A DNA stretch of 64,000 nucleotides from Veillonella parvula DSM 2008 (GTDB taxonomy: Bacteria; Bacillota; Negativicutes; Veillonellales; Veillonellaceae). Shown one piece after another: positions 39,583 through 47,455 of the stretch (its first letter is position 1; every line of letters begins with the position of its first letter). The translations under genes and the position numbers were made by a program. The stretch covers positions 1,202,501 through 1,266,500 of the forward strand of contig NC_013520.1 of the NCBI RefSeq assembly GCF_000024945.1. The letters are read 5' to 3'. The notes under the pieces are model-generated. The model was given only the letters and a program-made list of their open reading frames with translations. It was not told where the DNA came from and made no database searches.

Positions 39583-40351
39583 ATCCATTACCCCCTTGTG
39601 GTGTACGTTGTTTGGATATATTATGTGCCTTACCTTTTTTATTCGTTTGATTAGAAGTCTTTTGTTTATACCTTTTATCATAACGAATTTTATTAGACAT
39701 TGCTCTTTTTGATACTGCTTCAGAAATCTCTTTCTTCCTACTTTGGTAATTATTCAATTGTATATCTTTAGATGCTTCTTTAGCATCTACATCGTTTGTA
39801 TCATTGGGTTGACGTCTTGCTTTAAATTGCACATCTGAGGCATCTAATTCATCCTCAATACGCTGTATAAAATCATAGGTCCGGCCATTTGTTGTATCTA
39901 GTACAAAATCGCACTGCTTATACACGGGCTTCCACGATTGTATCATAGCATGTACAAAGGCATTCACATTACTATAGTCCATGGTAGGCCGTTTCCCAAC
40001 ACGGCGATTCACGCGACTCACAATACGGAATTGTGCAGCTCGGATACCAATAATATAGGAATATTTTTTTAATACCTTTAAGGTGCGATGTTCAATAGGA
40101 AAATTCCCCCCCACAGAAATCACTGCTTCATGGTATAAGCAAACCTTTTTTAGTACATCCATTTCGGCGCGGCGGAATGCTTTTTCTCCTATCTTTTTAA
40201 ATATCTCAGCAATGGGCAACCCAAAACGACTTTCTAATACGCGATCGGTATCTACAAATTGCCACCCCTTGCGTTCCGCAAGGTTTCGTCCGAAGTGACT
40301 TTTGCCACTTCCCATAGAGCCGATGAGCATAATATTCCGTTTTATTATCAT
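39509..40351 (-). CDS. Shikimate kinase-like protein with long basic C-terminal tail
   Basis: This 280-residue protein. Residues 1-165 are shikimate-kinase-like: Walker A GSMGSGKSHFG (about 11-21), FVDTDRVLE (shikimate-binding Asp residues), FRRAE, SVGGN in place of the usual GGG, and RVGKRPTMD as the lid region. Residues about 170-280 are an unusual K/N/Q/R-rich, probably disordered tail that has no counterpart in normal 170-residue AroK. The last 24 or so codons overlap pfkA in another frame. AAGGGG lies 10 bases before the ATG. The GGN change and tail make me unsure that it is the main AroK of the cell. Confidence 0.8.
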   Translation of the reverse strand: MIIKRNIMLIGSMGSGKSHFGRNLAERKGWQFVDTDRVLESRFGLPIAEIFKKIGEKAFRRAEMDVLKKVCLYHEAVISVGGNFPIEHRTLKVLKKYSYIIGIRAAQFRIVSRVNRRVGKRPTMDYSNVNAFVHAMIQSWKPVYKQCDFVLDTTNGRTYDFIQRIEDELDASDVQFKARRQPNDTNDVDAKEASKDIQLNNYQSRKKEISEAVSKRAMSNKIRYDKRYKQKTSNQTNKKGKAHNISKQRTPQGGNGYEKNRNTNKRRRRTWNERRHKSAN

Positions 40352-40401
40352 CTATTATGTGCCCCTTATCATTACATATCCTTCATTGTACTATAAAATG
40401 G

Positions 40402-40450
40402 CCCAAAAACAAAGACAGACTATAGACATAAAATCTATAATCTGTCTTTA
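40402..40450. terminator. Terminator at the end of the pilus operon
   Basis: Inverted repeat AAAGACAGA/TCTGTCTTT with further pairing inside (CTATAGAC/TCTATAA) lies at 40411-40449. On the minus strand it is followed by GTTTTTGGG. It ends the pil operon before the shikimate-kinase-like gene. Confidence 0.8.
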
Positions 40451-40470
40451 TATAATACACACGATTTTCA

Positions 40471-40989
40471 TTACGGTTTTATAATCGATTTAACTGCACA
40501 ATGTACATAAACTACATTACCTTTACGTTCTATATCTTCTATTTCTATACGGCGTGAAGGATCCTTTTCTTCAACAGTATTTATCCAATTAATCATACGC
40601 TCTGTACTACCTAATAACATTAACTCTAGTATACCTTCATGCTCATCAGTACTGACAATCATTAATGGTTCTCCTTGCAAGGAATCAAAAATACTTGTAT
40701 TAGAACTTGTATTTGATGTCTTGTTCTCTATAAAAGATTCTAATAGTTTTGCTTCATTAGACACTATATAATCCGACTCAGCATTCATTTGTATAAGATA
40801 ATTATCTTGTTGATTTTTTATGTTATTATTTTTTTCTTCAAAATAGATATGCCCATACATAGAAAGACTAATGAGTATCCCCCACAACACTAGGCCCGCT
40901 AATATTTTCTCGACCTGATACGTTGTGCTCTCTTTTAGATCCATCCATATGGAATGTATAAACACCTTTGTCTGCTTTAACCGTTCCAT
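40471..40989 (-). CDS. PilO-like type IV pilus assembly protein
   Basis: This 172-residue protein has a short cytoplasmic N-terminus, one membrane segment at about residues 29-50 (ILAGLVLWGILISLSMYG), then a polar, coiled-coil-prone stretch (51-95) and a small alpha/beta domain. This layout and its place after the PilM- and PilN-like genes suggest PilO. Sequence similarity alone would not be enough. The ATG at 40989 has GGAG four bases upstream; the next ATG (15 codons on) has none. Its first 122 bases therefore overlap the end of the PilN-like gene in another frame. Confidence 0.68.
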   Translation of the reverse strand: MERLKQTKVFIHSIWMDLKESTTYQVEKILAGLVLWGILISLSMYGHIYFEEKNNNIKNQQDNYLIQMNAESDYIVSNEAKLLESFIENKTSNTSSNTSIFDSLQGEPLMIVSTDEHEGILELMLLGSTERMINWINTVEEKDPSRRIEIEDIERKGNVVYVHCAVKSIIKP

Positions 40990-41464
40990 GACACTCCATT
41001 CCTAGTAATTTTTGTTGGAGAATAGCAATAAATTTACGACACACTTCGTCACTCGTGCCTATACCATCTATACTGATACGTCCCTCCTTAATGCTAAGAT
41101 GCTGTAAACTAATATGTTCTGCCATGGCGACATCAAGAATATATACGACCATTGTATTGGGTAATATATCAGTCTGATTCTTAGAGAGTTTATTCTTTAT
41201 TATTTTATTTCTTATTTCCATTAATTCACCATAATGTTGATGTATTTCTTGATACTGAGCATTTGCTTGCAATCGTACAAAATCTGTCTTCTTATTTTCA
41301 TAGCTATGATAGCTTGACCAACAACTATATAATGTAACAAATCCTACTATAACGTATATAAGACTTATCCCATAAAAAAGGTATCGATAGGTATGCCATA
41401 AACTATGCCATCGTAACGAACGAGGCATTAAATTAATATATCTATCCTTACCAGCCCAATCCAA
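40868..41464 (-). CDS. PilN-like type IV pilus assembly protein
   Basis: This 198-residue protein has the classic PilN start (RYINLMPRSLR, about residues 8-18), which in other systems binds PilM. One membrane helix lies at about 30-50, then a coiled-coil stretch (55-95) and a small folded domain with ISLQHLSIKEGRISIDGIG typical of PilN/GspL. The last 40 residues overlap the PilO-like gene and look less structured. Its start overlaps the PilM-like gene by 17 bases. It would form the inner-membrane alignment complex with PilM and PilO. Confidence 0.75.
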   Translation of the reverse strand: MDWAGKDRYINLMPRSLRWHSLWHTYRYLFYGISLIYVIVGFVTLYSCWSSYHSYENKKTDFVRLQANAQYQEIHQHYGELMEIRNKIIKNKLSKNQTDILPNTMVVYILDVAMAEHISLQHLSIKEGRISIDGIGTSDEVCRKFIAILQQKLLGMECHGTVKADKGVYTFHMDGSKREHNVSGRENISGPSVVGDTH

Positions 41465-42302
41465 TCCATTTAAGCCCCCTTGCTGCCATACCGATAGCCA
41501 TGTCCCAATCTAATTGTCCTTGCTTGCAACGATTACGACCACGACCTAAAAATAATAATGGAATATATTCAGTTTCTCCATACATGGAAATTATACCTTC
41601 CATATCTGTCCGTTCTTCATTTGTTATAGATTCTAACCCATACATCCGAATTCCCTGTATCTCATCTATACCAAAGTCTTGTAATCTCACTTCTAACTTA
41701 TCCATAGCTTCAGCTACATCGCTACCAGTAATAGGTACAATACACTCTTGAATGCATATATCATTCCACCAAAGCCATAAATGCATGGCGCCTTCTTCTA
41801 CAACACCTGTTACAGTACCGCTGCGCCGCATCAAGCAATAACAAATAGGAATAGGCCAAAAATCAATAACATCAACGGGTGCATAAGTATCTCGTATACC
41901 TTGTTTCAAAAGTTCTAGAGAATGTCGATCTACAGCTACCATAAACATATGATAATTATGGCGTGGATATTCTCGACGACAGGCATCCATTTGGAAACTA
42001 TCCCCATCAAAGCTAAAGTAGTCCTCTACATTCCACTTTATGAATTCCTTCATATCAAAATCGTGAGGATCATAGGGTGCCATATGCATTTGCGTATCGA
42101 TATTAGCTACAATACTATAAGCACCTTCGTCTAAATCATAAGTTTCAATAAATTTTGTAACGTCTTCATCAATAGGTCCCGTACGCTTCATCTCCAACGC
42201 ATCGGTAATGACCATTGTTTTATTTTCTATATGAGCGGTAACACATACAATATGTTCATCAGTTATACATACTCCAGAATGTATTTTCTTTTTTCGTTTC
42301 AT
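41448..42302 (-). CDS. PilM-like type IV pilus assembly protein
   Basis: This 284-residue soluble protein is shorter than usual PilM (about 350). Its position just ahead of PilN- and PilO-like genes, the beginning GVCITDEHIVCVTAH (an actin-fold phosphate-loop-like beta hairpin) and the segment FIKWNVEDYFSF (PilM proteins carry a similar tract) support a divergent PilM. The nucleotide-binding residues are not clearly conserved. Other readings, such as a general actin-like ATPase fragment, remain possible. Confidence 0.68.
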   Translation of the reverse strand: MKRKKKIHSGVCITDEHIVCVTAHIENKTMVITDALEMKRTGPIDEDVTKFIETYDLDEGAYSIVANIDTQMHMAPYDPHDFDMKEFIKWNVEDYFSFDGDSFQMDACRREYPRHNYHMFMVAVDRHSLELLKQGIRDTYAPVDVIDFWPIPICYCLMRRSGTVTGVVEEGAMHLWLWWNDICIQECIVPITGSDVAEAMDKLEVRLQDFGIDEIQGIRMYGLESITNEERTDMEGIISMYGETEYIPLLFLGRGRNRCKQGQLDWDMAIGMAARGLKWIGLGW

Positions 42303-42311
42303 AGAATCACC

Positions 42312-42719
42312 TCAATAAGGTTTTACCTTTATAACATGCATATGTTTTTCTTTATCTACGGTCACATACATATGTACACGACTCACGATTTCACTATTCC
42401 TCAGTTTTCCATAACTCATAATATGACGCGGATTATCTGTTGAGCTGTCCGCTTCAATAGTAATCTCTACATTTTCATCATCTATTACAACTAGTTTATT
42501 TTGAAAGTCCCATACATTTCCTAATTTACAATAGCCCACAAACCAATGAGCACCTCTTTGTGCTGCGTAATGAGCTTCTTCCAAATGCAATTCATCTACC
42601 ACATTACTTTCACATATTTGTCCTATACGAAGCCCCATAAAAGCTAATAGTAATAAAAAGGACATCGTAAGTATCGCTATATATGTAATAAAGCCCGCGT
42701 TATGGGCTCCTATGTTCAT
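42312..42719 (-). CDS. Minor pilin-like protein (PilX-like)
   Basis: This 135-residue protein starts MNIGAHNAGFITYIAIL. A nine-residue leader would end at Gly9 before Phe10, followed by a hydrophobic helix (FITYIAILTMSFLLLLAFMG). The fifth mature residue is not Glu, as in PilX/GspK-type proteins. GGAG lies seven bases before this ATG; the longer upstream frame overlaps the previous gene. The rest has a small beta-rich domain with two Cys. Function in pilus priming is inferred from the operon. Confidence 0.7.
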   Translation of the reverse strand: MNIGAHNAGFITYIAILTMSFLLLLAFMGLRIGQICESNVVDELHLEEAHYAAQRGAHWFVGYCKLGNVWDFQNKLVVIDDENVEITIEADSSTDNPRHIMSYGKLRNSEIVSRVHMYVTVDKEKHMHVIKVKPY

Positions 42720-43371
42720 GACTTGTCTCCTCTTTACTTTTATACCAATCATAAATAGCACTCTGTCCAATGGAGACCTCATATATGGTTAGTCCTCCAT
42801 AACCACTTGTATATTTCCTATCATTAACAAAACGATTGTTAATATACCAGCGCAAATACACGGTCCCATTAGTATCAACACTAAAAGGATATTCCTGAGT
42901 ATAGCCCACATTTCGTTTATCTGTAGTTCCTACAATTCGACTGCCACTGACAGGCTGCAAGCTACTATCTGTTAATTTTCTGTATAGTGCATGACGTTGT
43001 ACAGTTAAGGTTGTACGTTTTGTATCGTGAATATATAAACTCTTATTATGGTCTTCTACAGTAACCTTCACAGGGTTCCATATCATTTGAGCCACAACCA
43101 TCCGCCGTGTATATCGGCCATCCTCCATCATAGCTACACTATCCAGTAATTTAGCATCCCACATAACTGCATAGAATACGATGCCTAACAATATGGTAAG
43201 AACTATGACAGAAATCGTCATGCTAATGAGCGTAGAATACAAAATAAATCCCATATTATTTCTATTCTTACTATTATTTTTCTTATTATTATTTTTATTC
43301 TTATTTGCTATAGGATTCTGCTTATATTCTTTGTTCTTTCCAATTACCTTTTCTATATCCTCGCCGTTCAA
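42700..43371 (-). CDS. Minor pilin-like protein with long N/K-rich leader (PilW-like)
   Basis: This 223-residue protein has the first 41 residues polar and, from residue 23, almost only Asn and Lys. They end in Met-Gly41, followed by a pilin-type hydrophobic helix beginning at Phe42 (FILYSTLISMTISVIVLTIL). The start is TTG with GGAGGGG five bases upstream. The start overlaps the preceding stop (TTGA) and the 3' end overlaps the next minor pilin. The mature part (about 180 residues) has a beta-rich C-terminus like PilW/PilJ minor pilins. Confidence 0.7.
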   Translation of the reverse strand: MNGEDIEKVIGKNKEYKQNPIANKNKNNNKKNNSKNRNNMGFILYSTLISMTISVIVLTILLGIVFYAVMWDAKLLDSVAMMEDGRYTRRMVVAQMIWNPVKVTVEDHNKSLYIHDTKRTTLTVQRHALYRKLTDSSLQPVSGSRIVGTTDKRNVGYTQEYPFSVDTNGTVYLRWYINNRFVNDRKYTSGYGGLTIYEVSIGQSAIYDWYKSKEETSHEHRSP

Positions 43372-43805
43372 TGTATCCCCTCCAAATCAACTGATAGAGA
43401 GTAGACAACAGATTGATTATCGATGGCATCTACTGTTAATCGTTGTAAAGATACACCTTCTATCACTACAGGCTTTATATGTGTTTTATAGGTAATTTTT
43501 TCACTAGGACTCATAGTGAATTGAGAGTTATATACACCTGCTTCTATTGTTCCAGTTTTATAGTAAGAAGCTTTAGCCCTTTCTAAATACGTTATGGTAT
43601 CTTGCAATATATGATCCCAATAATACGCCTTATATACCGTAAGAGTAGCCATCCAAAATATAGATAATACAATAGGTAAAATGAGCATGATTATAGCAGC
43701 TGATATTAAAGCATCGCCATACATAAATCCTTCAGTGCATTTCTTCCCACCTAATACGCCCCGTTTGTACAGATATCCATATGCGATTTTTCTCACCACT
43801 TTCAC
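43368..43805 (-). CDS. Minor pilin-like protein (PilV-like)
   Basis: This protein has up to 145 residues. A prepilin site is visible at TEG/FMYGD: Gly27 precedes Phe28, and an acidic residue (Asp) is at mature position 5, followed by a hydrophobic helix (ALISAAIIMLILPIVLSIF). The rest resembles PilV/GspI size. The start is uncertain: the GTG at 43805 has only a weak ribosome binding site and gives a 74-base overlap with the upstream gene; no better ATG precedes the prepilin site. Confidence 0.65.
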   Translation of the reverse strand: MKVVRKIAYGYLYKRGVLGGKKCTEGFMYGDALISAAIIMLILPIVLSIFWMATLTVYKAYYWDHILQDTITYLERAKASYYKTGTIEAGVYNSQFTMSPSEKITYKTHIKPVVIEGVSLQRLTVDAIDNQSVVYSLSVDLEGIH

Positions 43806-44193
43806 GATCTTTCAAAATAATTTCTGTCCCATCATAAGGTAAGCCTAAAGCTGAAAAAGAAATAATGGTCATAGACCGCGTGCTCTCAATATTTGGCGGC
43901 AATGATATGTTTACCGTATGATGATTAGCATCTTCCTCTAAGGTGTAACTGTCCTTATTTAATATAAAAAGCATTCTCCCTTTACCATTAGATTTATGCC
44001 CTAGCATAGACCAAAGTTGAACTTTCTTGAGCATATACACCACCTCTTGCGTAGTACCATTTAAGGTATAACGACTAGGTGTTATTACAATAGGTAAAGC
44101 AATAGAGATGAGCAGTAAAATTAAACCAAGTGTAATAATCCATTCCGCCAGTAAAGATCCACTTTGACGATTTATAAGTTGTACCTTAACCAT
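43732..44193 (-). CDS. FimT/GspH-like pseudopilin
   Basis: This 153-residue protein starts MVKVQLINRQSGSLLAEWI. A leader ending at Gly12 precedes SLLAE, with Glu at mature position 5 and a hydrophobic helix after it (WIITLGLILLLISIALPIV). The C-terminal half (FSALGLPYDGTEIIL and ISVQTGRIRW) matches the beta domain of FimT/GspH. GGAGG lies 10 bases upstream. It starts 22 bases inside the end of the prepilin peptidase gene. FimT-type minor pilins can bind DNA during uptake in other bacteria; here that is inference. Confidence 0.75.
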   Translation of the reverse strand: MVKVQLINRQSGSLLAEWIITLGLILLLISIALPIVITPSRYTLNGTTQEVVYMLKKVQLWSMLGHKSNGKGRMLFILNKDSYTLEEDANHHTVNISLPPNIESTRSMTIISFSALGLPYDGTEIILKDRESGEKNRIWISVQTGRIRWEEMH

Positions 44194-44714
44194 TGGTAAA
44201 GCACCTCCATATAGGAACCCCCATGTAAGGCACACCATCCACCAAAGCATAGAAAGGGACCAAAAGGGATATATCGATTACGATAACCTGTTAGTAAGAG
44301 ATAGAGAGAACCAACACAAAATGCTACGTAAAAGAAACATATAATTTCCCATGGCGAGAGCCACATTGCAATAGCAGAAAACCATTTAATATCTCCTATG
44401 CCAAAACCTTTATGGCTGATCAAACGAAGTCCATATGTAATAGCCCCTACGCTCATAACACTTAACACGGTTACTAACATAGATTTATCATTTATATAGC
44501 TATACATAATCCCTCCTATTACAAGAGCTAGCGCTCCTTCATCGGGCAATATATAGTAATGCATATCGATGGTAGCACCTGCTATGATGATGAGTGAAAA
44601 CACAGCATACAAAGCAATGTGAGTATAAGATATTGCTTTTGATGAAACTATAATAGGCAGAACTATAGATGCTATATATACAAAAAGGCCTATTACATAA
44701 TTGGTCCCTTTCAT
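44172..44714 (-). CDS. Short prepilin peptidase (A24 family, methylase domain absent)
   Basis: This 180-residue membrane protein has about six hydrophobic segments and the two aspartates of A24 peptidases: ATIDMHYYILPD and GFGIGDIKWFS. It would cut prepilins after the leader glycine. The N-terminal Cys-rich methyltransferase domain of full PilD is missing, so it may cleave without methylating. AAGGA lies six bases before the chosen ATG (MKGTNYV). It follows the major pilin gene by about 50 bases. Confidence 0.85.
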   Translation of the reverse strand: MKGTNYVIGLFVYIASIVLPIIVSSKAISYTHIALYAVFSLIIIAGATIDMHYYILPDEGALALVIGGIMYSYINDKSMLVTVLSVMSVGAITYGLRLISHKGFGIGDIKWFSAIAMWLSPWEIICFFYVAFCVGSLYLLLTGYRNRYIPFGPFLCFGGWCALHGGSYMEVLYQWLRYNL

Positions 44715-44767
44715 ACCTTGTCCTTTCATATAACTAACGTATGTAATTCATAACCTATACAAGTTAA

Positions 44768-45214
44768 TTAAGGCTCATTAGGTGCTTTAACAACAACAGA
44801 TTTTGAGGTCCCACCACTGACTACTTCATAAGTAATAGTGTATTCTTTCCCTTTTGCAGTCTTAACATGTTCAGTAAGATAACCTTCCTTATATAAATTT
44901 TCTACTGTTGGAGGTGTATCGACATTTTTATCGATCATATACAACTGAGTGGCATTTTTTATAATTTGAATATCTGCTGTTTCCTTAGCGTTTCGAGCTT
45001 TATCCGCAGCAGATAAGAATTGTGGCATCGCAATAGCTGCTAATATAGCGATAACCGCCACTACAACCATTAATTCAACGAGAGTAAATCCGCCTTTTCT
45101 CGATTTCTTAAACCCTTCTCGAACACGAGAAATATGTAATCGATCTACGACCCATTGACCGCACATTTCTAATTGATGATTCACTCCATGAATCATATGC
45201 ATAAAAGAATTCAT
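44768..45214 (-). CDS. pilA: Major type IV pilin (PilA-like)
   Basis: This 148-residue prepilin has the strong signature KGGFTLVELMVVVAVIAILAAIAMPQF. Processing is expected between Gly42 and Phe43, and Glu is at mature position 5. The leader of 42 residues is very long for a class IVa prepilin. A strong AGGAGG five bases before the ATG shows that this start is real. The mature protein of about 106 residues has no Cys pair for a disulfide loop, resembling small Firmicute pilins such as ComGC/PilA. Confidence 0.92.
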   Translation of the reverse strand: MNSFMHMIHGVNHQLEMCGQWVVDRLHISRVREGFKKSRKGGFTLVELMVVVAVIAILAAIAMPQFLSAADKARNAKETADIQIIKNATQLYMIDKNVDTPPTVENLYKEGYLTEHVKTAKGKEYTITYEVVSGGTSKSVVVKAPNEP

Positions 45215-45251
45215 AATATCCTCCTTTTTAATAGTTAAGTAATAACATTGT

Positions 45252-46427
45252 CTATTGACCTCCTAAGTTGGCAATGGACGTAAATAAGGGATACATAACA
45301 GATACAACTAATACGGCTACACCAATTCCCATTACGGTTAGTAGAATCGGTTCCAACAATCGTTCTAAACGAGAAATATATTTTGAAAGTATAGATTCAT
45401 AGTAGTATCCACAGTGGTTTAACATTTTTACTAATTCGCCACTCTCTTCTCCAATGGAGATCATTTGCCATATAAAAGAATTTCCTATTTGACCACTACG
45501 CAAACTTTCTTCAAATGAGTGTCCTGATAATAACTTTGCTTCCACCTGTTCACTACATTCAGCACCATATATATTCCCCCACAAAGGGCGAGTGATATTC
45601 ATGGTGTGAATAATAGAGATACCAGAATCTAGTAAGAGAGCCCAAACTTTTAACATGCTCGTATAGTACACACAAGTACTCCATTGGTATCGGTGAGCCA
45701 ATAGCCAAAGCCAACGATGTACTTTACACTTTATACTATGTTGTTTATAAGCAAATGCTAATGAACCTATTACAACACAATGTATAGCTATTACCATTAG
45801 AGGATGCGATTTTAACCCTTGTCCTAATACAAAAAGAGCTCGCGTCATCAAAGGTAATGTAATATGCATAGTGGTAAATACATTTTCAAATGAAGGAATA
45901 ATAAACAAAATGGTGACTAGAAAAAATATATTCATCATTAAAAGAAGAAATAAAGGGTAAGAAATAGCACTTATAACCTTTTGTTTCAGCTGCCTCTCCC
46001 AATCATAGTGACGGGATATATATTGTAAACTTTCACCCAAGGTGCCCGCTGCTTCACCACTTTCTAGTAAAGCCAAAGCAATAGGAGGACATCCTTCACT
46101 TCGTAAAGCTTGTGATAAAGTCTGACCACGCTCTATAGATTCATATAAAGCTGTATAGAGTAGTCCTCGTTTCCCCTGACAGAGTAACTGTAAGGCACGC
46201 CGTAATGGAACACCAGATTCAATGAGTAGACCTAATTGATAAGTCACATCTACCACCATAGTATGATTCCATTTATGTTTCTTTTTTTCATCCTGCAACG
46301 ATATCCTATAAATTTTATAGCCATCTCGTTTTAACCGTATTGCAATTTCCTGTTCTGAATCCCCCCACATCAAACCTTTTTCTGTTTCATTTTGATTATT
46401 TTTTACGACATATTCATAAGCCTCCAT
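45252..46427 (-). CDS. pilC: Type IV pilus inner-membrane platform protein PilC
   Basis: This 391-residue GspF/PilC family protein has two repeated T2SSF domains (about 50-170 and 255-375), each followed by membrane segments (about 155-180, 205-225 and 360-385). An N-terminal segment (about 1-50) resembles the ARG-type domain that contacts the ATPases. Conserved features include LALLESGEAAGTL and SIGEESGELVKML, the same motif in the two halves. It lies directly after pilT. Confidence 0.93.
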   Translation of the reverse strand: MEAYEYVVKNNQNETEKGLMWGDSEQEIAIRLKRDGYKIYRISLQDEKKKHKWNHTMVVDVTYQLGLLIESGVPLRRALQLLCQGKRGLLYTALYESIERGQTLSQALRSEGCPPIALALLESGEAAGTLGESLQYISRHYDWERQLKQKVISAISYPLFLLLMMNIFFLVTILFIIPSFENVFTTMHITLPLMTRALFVLGQGLKSHPLMVIAIHCVVIGSLAFAYKQHSIKCKVHRWLWLLAHRYQWSTCVYYTSMLKVWALLLDSGISIIHTMNITRPLWGNIYGAECSEQVEAKLLSGHSFEESLRSGQIGNSFIWQMISIGEESGELVKMLNHCGYYYESILSKYISRLERLLEPILLTVMGIGVAVLVVSVMYPLFTSIANLGGQ

Positions 46428-46435
46428 ATATTCAC

Positions 46436-47455
46436 CTACGATAATTGTTGATCAAGCAAGGTATGTAATTGTTGTTGAGCTCCATATTGTGCCTTTACAT
46501 CTCGCACAGCCATTTCTAATGTTTTCATTGGTAGTTGTGTTTCTTGGATAGAAATGATTTGTGGTTCCTTACGGGTCCGTATCAAATTTGCTACTGCATG
46601 GGTATTTAGCAAAATATCACGAATAGTAATGAACTTTTTATTCCATCGAAGTAAACGCTGACATATAACGGCACGTAACACTTGAGATATTTGATTGCGT
46701 ACCTCTTCTTGTTGCTCCCCAGGAAACAGTGAAATCATACGATGAACAGCCATCACTGCACGCTGTGTATGCATGGTCGCCATTACAAGGTGACCAGTCT
46801 CTGCCGCATGAAGTGCCGCTTCAAGAGTTTCACGATCTCGAAGTTCGCCTACCATAATGACATCCGGATCCTCTCGTAAGGCATCTCGAATACCATCTGA
46901 CATAGTATTGATATCAGCACCTAATTGTCGTTGATGTATTAAAGACTTCTTAGGTGCAAACTCAAATTCTATGGGGTCCTCTAAGGTAATAATGTGCCGC
47001 TCCATAGTCTGATTAATGTAATCAATACAACAAGCTAAGGTAAAACTTTTACCACTGCCTGTAGGTCCACAAACAAGCAATAGACCATCATGTGCTTCAC
47101 ATAATTTTTGTAACAGTTGCCCCTCACTATTGTCATCTAACTTTAGTTGTTGATGACAGAGTAATCGCAATGTACCACATATAGTCTGATTAGCTCGATA
47201 TAGATGAATACGGATCCGCACACCACAACAGGAACAAGCCTCATCAAGCGACTGCCACTCATAGGAGGCTATACCACAACGGCGCAAAATATCCTCGATT
47301 AATTCTGTAGTACACATAAACGAAGTAGCCTTTAATCCATCACCATGTCGCAAATAAATAGGCTGCCCACATTGTAGATGAATATCTGTTGATGATAATT
47401 GTATTGCCATTTCTACAATAGTTTCTAAACTTTCACTCTTACAACATAAGTCCAC
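46436..47455 (-). CDS. pilT: Type IV pilus retraction ATPase PilT
   Basis: This 339-residue secretion ATPase has an N-terminal PAS-like domain (SSTDIHLQCGQPIYLRHGDG), Walker A GPTGSGKS, the Asp box ITLEDPIEFEF, Walker B DPDVIMVGELRD and the His box TGHLVMATMHT. Length and the E-L-R-D sequence match PilT rather than PilB. It would drive pilus retraction, hence twitching or DNA uptake. The start is GTG with GGAGG nine bases upstream, overlapping the pilB end by 17 bases. Confidence 0.9.
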   Translation of the reverse strand: MDLCCKSESLETIVEMAIQLSSTDIHLQCGQPIYLRHGDGLKATSFMCTTELIEDILRRCGIASYEWQSLDEACSCCGVRIRIHLYRANQTICGTLRLLCHQQLKLDDNSEGQLLQKLCEAHDGLLLVCGPTGSGKSFTLACCIDYINQTMERHIITLEDPIEFEFAPKKSLIHQRQLGADINTMSDGIRDALREDPDVIMVGELRDRETLEAALHAAETGHLVMATMHTQRAVMAVHRMISLFPGEQQEEVRNQISQVLRAVICQRLLRWNKKFITIRDILLNTHAVANLIRTRKEPQIISIQETQLPMKTLEMAVRDVKAQYGAQQQLHTLLDQQLS

